Shown in pieces: positions 6,222 to 7,506 of a stretch of 7,506 bases of DNA. A program made the position numbers and the translations under genes. A model generated the notes under the pieces. It ran no database searches and was not told the origin of the DNA. It saw nothing but the letters and a program-made list of their open reading frames with translations. Position 1 is the stretch's first letter, and each line of letters starts with the position of its first letter. The DNA is from Saprospiraceae bacterium. Its GTDB lineage: Bacteria; Bacteroidota; Bacteroidia; Chitinophagales; Saprospiraceae. The stretch lies in NCBI GenBank assembly GCA_004297645.1, contig SCUG01000129.1, forward strand, positions 1-7,506, given 5' to 3'.

Positions 6222-6365
6222 ACGAACTCTAATGCAGAAAATTTTAAATGGGATTTAAATCAACTTTCTTTCGCAAACAAAATGGCTGATGCAAAATTAT
6301 ATTAGGATTAAGTCACATGCAAGTTTAGCTGCAAATAAATCCTAAAAGATTTCGTTTTTGGATAT

Positions 6366-6384
6366 GTTCATGGGATTATAATTT
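6366..6384. repeat. Core repeat copy 4
   Basis: A perfect 19-bp match to copies 1 and 2, 155 bp after copy 3 and immediately abutting the terminator stem that begins at 6385. Confidence 0.85.
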
Positions 6385-6420
6385 AAAAAGTCGCACTTAT
6401 TGAAGTGCGACTTTTTTTTT
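6385..6420 (+). terminator. Strong intrinsic terminator (bidirectional-capable)
   Basis: A perfect 14-bp stem, AAAAAGTCGCACTT (6385-6398) against 6403-6416, encloses the tetraloop ATTG. The T-run extends to 6420, and the minus strand also has five T after the stem. No plus-strand gene precedes it within 5 kb, so it either ends a non-coding transcript from the repeat array or insulates the transposase gene downstream. Confidence 0.8.
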
Positions 6421-6561
6421 GCGGCTACCGTCTTGTGTATGCGTCGTTTGCCCGCTTAGGGCAAATGAACACATACACATTGTTCAACACCATTAAGTTA
6501 AGGCGCTTGGCTGCAAATAAAAAGCGACGAAAAGAGGATATTCGTGAAAAATTCACTCATC
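6421..6561 (+). other. Transposase leader with long imperfect hairpin (6434-6479)
   Basis: TGTGTATG (6434-6441) pairs with CATACACA (6472-6479), and inside it TTTGCCC (6447-6453) pairs with GGGCAAA (6459-6465). Together they make 15 base pairs with small internal loops. The left end of the insertion sequence is probably in or near this stretch, but the right end is outside the window, so terminal repeats cannot be defined. The fold could limit read-through translation of the transposase, as known for some IS4/IS10-type elements, but that role is only inferred. No promoter is recognised. Confidence 0.5.
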
Positions 6562-7506
6562 ATGAACACCTCCCTTCGTGCTTATCTTGATGCCATCCGG
6601 CAGTTTTCGGAGATGGCGAGGCAAACGCCCCAACAATATTTTCGCAGACCCGGCATTCCGATAGCTATCGGAATCACCCGGACCCGGATACTTCACCTCG
6701 AACGGGTCGTCTGGCTGAACATCACCTTGCTCAAATGTATGCTCTGCGTCGAACTCGACCGCTTCTTCGACTGGCTTAACACCGGAGCGTTTTCCCCGAC
6801 CAAGAGCGCCCTGGTCCAGGCCCGTCAAAAACTGCTGCCCAAATTCTTCAAGGACATGTTCATGTTCGGCGTTGCCCTGTTTTACAAGTGTTTCAAAGCC
6901 AAACGCTGGAAAGGCATGCGCCTTTGGGCCGCCGATGGTACCGGTTTCCGGCTGCCCGATGAAGAATGGCTCGGCGAAGAGTTTGGCTGGCACAGCAACC
7001 AACATAACCGTCCCGATAGCTATCGGGATTCCACCCGCCTGCTCGCCCATTTCGACCTGCTCAATCAGGTTGTCACTGCTGTGCAGTTCCACACCCGCCA
7101 CGTAGCCGAAACAGTAATGGCACAGCGTTCCATTGCCAAAATCCCGAAGGACGTTTGCGTTGTTTACGACCGGGGGCATGCCTCCCACACCATACCTTTT
7201 CTCCATCAACATTACGGCTCCCATTGCATTATCCGAATGCCTGTTGGCTTCTCCAATACCGTAAAAACCTTTGTTTCCAGCGGAAAAAAAGAGCAAATCA
7301 TTACAGAAAAACTCTCTTACAAGTCCCGAACAGTACTCAATGAATTGGGTATTTCCGTCAATGTCCAGACCACCATCACCTATCGCCTCATCCGTGTCAT
7401 GTTGTCCACTGGCGAAGTAGAAGTGCTGCTCACCACCCTACTCGATACCAAACGCTTCAAACACGCTTATTTTGCTGAAATATACCGCAAACGCTGGGGC
7501 ATCGAG
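6562..7506 (+). CDS. IS4-family-like DDE transposase (3' end outside window)
   Basis: The frame is open from ATG 6562 to the last base, giving 315 codons. Landmarks of IS4-type DDE transposases are an N-terminal helical DNA-binding region, first catalytic Asp125 in LWAADGTGFRLP, second catalytic Asp203 in VCVVYDRGHAS, and the signature IYRKRWGIE (307-315) whose Glu315 is the presumed third catalytic residue and the final codon of the window. A C-terminal part, typically 50-100 residues, is missing. The start is preferred because the protein begins MNTSLRAYLDAIRQF and no earlier in-frame ATG is convincing; no Shine-Dalgarno sequence is seen. Codon composition is GC-rich like the chromosomal genes, in contrast to the AT-rich DNA just upstream. 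Two palindromes (6655-6674 and 7011-7028) lie in frame within the gene. Subgroup cannot be fixed without the terminal repeats. Confidence 0.88.
   Translation, partial: MNTSLRAYLDAIRQFSEMARQTPQQYFRRPGIPIAIGITRTRILHLERVVWLNITLLKCMLCVELDRFFDWLNTGAFSPTKSALVQARQKLLPKFFKDMFMFGVALFYKCFKAKRWKGMRLWAADGTGFRLPDEEWLGEEFGWHSNQHNRPDSYRDSTRLLAHFDLLNQVVTAVQFHTRHVAETVMAQRSIAKIPKDVCVVYDRGHASHTIPFLHQHYGSHCIIRMPVGFSNTVKTFVSSGKKEQIITEKLSYKSRTVLNELGISVNVQTTITYRLIRVMLSTGEVEVLLTTLLDTKRFKHAYFAEIYRKRWGIE
6655..6674. repeat. 20-bp perfect palindrome inside the transposase gene
   Basis: ATTCCGATAGCTATCGGAAT is exactly self-complementary. It is read as Ile-Pro-Ile-Ala-Ile-Gly-Ile, a different frame from the copy at 7011. 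The central CCGATAGCTATCGG is shared with that copy. Confidence 0.8.
7011..7028. repeat. 18-bp perfect palindrome inside the transposase gene
   Basis: TCCCGATAGCTATCGGGA is exactly self-complementary. It is read as Pro-Asp-Ser-Tyr-Arg-Asp within the segment between the first and second catalytic Asp, in the same frame as the recD2 copy at 968-985. Confidence 0.8.

Larger units (their letters stand above)
6151..6293. repeat. 12-bp perfect inverted repeat enclosing a terminator-like hairpin and core copy 3
   Basis: TGCATCAGCCAT (6151-6162) and ATGGCTGATGCA (6282-6293) are exact complements 119 bp apart. Between them lie a 10-bp-stem hairpin (6172-6195) and the shortened core at 6211-6221. Here the hairpin precedes the core, the reverse of units 1 and 2. 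There is no ORF inside, so it may be a tiny non-autonomous element or a long RNA fold. Confidence 0.55.

Noticed and set aside
5959..6384. CRISPR array
   Set aside because: Core copies are 102-155 bp apart, spacers contain their own hairpins, copy 3 is truncated and no cas gene is present.
5959..6384. TATAAT inside each core as a promoter set
   Set aside because: The upstream TTG-type elements sit only 13 bp before TATAAT, and the Bacteroidota TAnnTTTG box is off by one base, so neither promoter grammar is met.
6405..6590. 61-codon plus-strand frame before the transposase
   Set aside because: It begins inside the terminator stem, runs through the leader hairpin and overlaps the transposase start in another frame; its product has no protein-like features.
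6553..7296. 247-codon open frame on the minus strand
   Set aside because: It is fully antisense to the DDE transposase, whose catalytic motifs are clear; the minus-strand product has no recognisable domain.

Overview
The window looks like a piece of a Bacteroidota chromosome, possibly Saprospiria-like. This is an inference from protein style, genes without a clear Shine-Dalgarno sequence, a Bacteroidota-type lipoprotein, moderate GC in the genes and AT-rich mobile intergenic DNA. No rRNA or tRNA gene is present to confirm it.

Layout. (1) 3-1274, plus strand: the C-terminal helicase half of a RecD2/RecD-like DNA helicase that starts before the window. (2) 1313-1508: a MITE-like element of about 196 bp with 16-bp terminal inverted repeats, lying between two convergent genes. 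(3) 1547-5650, minus strand: five co-directional genes. In transcription order they are a secreted-type protein of unknown function (5650-5004, frame broken three times), an exported VOC/glyoxalase-fold protein (4959-4426), a small lipoprotein (4364 to 3991, frame broken twice), a trimeric-type purine nucleoside phosphorylase (3938-3117) and a sphingosine-1-phosphate-lyase-like PLP enzyme (2998-1547). Gaps are 44-118 bp, so co-transcription is possible but unproven. PNP belongs to purine salvage and the lyase to long-chain-base or other PLP decarboxylation/aldol chemistry; no shared pathway is evident. (4) 5651-6561: about 900 bp of AT-rich non-coding DNA. It holds four copies of a GTTCATGGGATTATAATTT-type core, with unrelated strong hairpins beside them, and two of the copies sit inside larger inverted repeats. 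(5) 6562-7506, plus strand: an IS4-type DDE transposase that runs off the right edge exactly at its presumed catalytic glutamate.

Two window-wide patterns stand out. A palindrome of the form TCCCGATAGCTATCGGGA lies inside coding sequence three times, in different reading frames. Five single-base frame shifts, most of them at homopolymers, cluster in 4031-5489 while the flanking genes are intact; this suggests either local sequence error or very recent gene decay. The most unusual non-coding structure is the repeat/hairpin array at 5946-6420.
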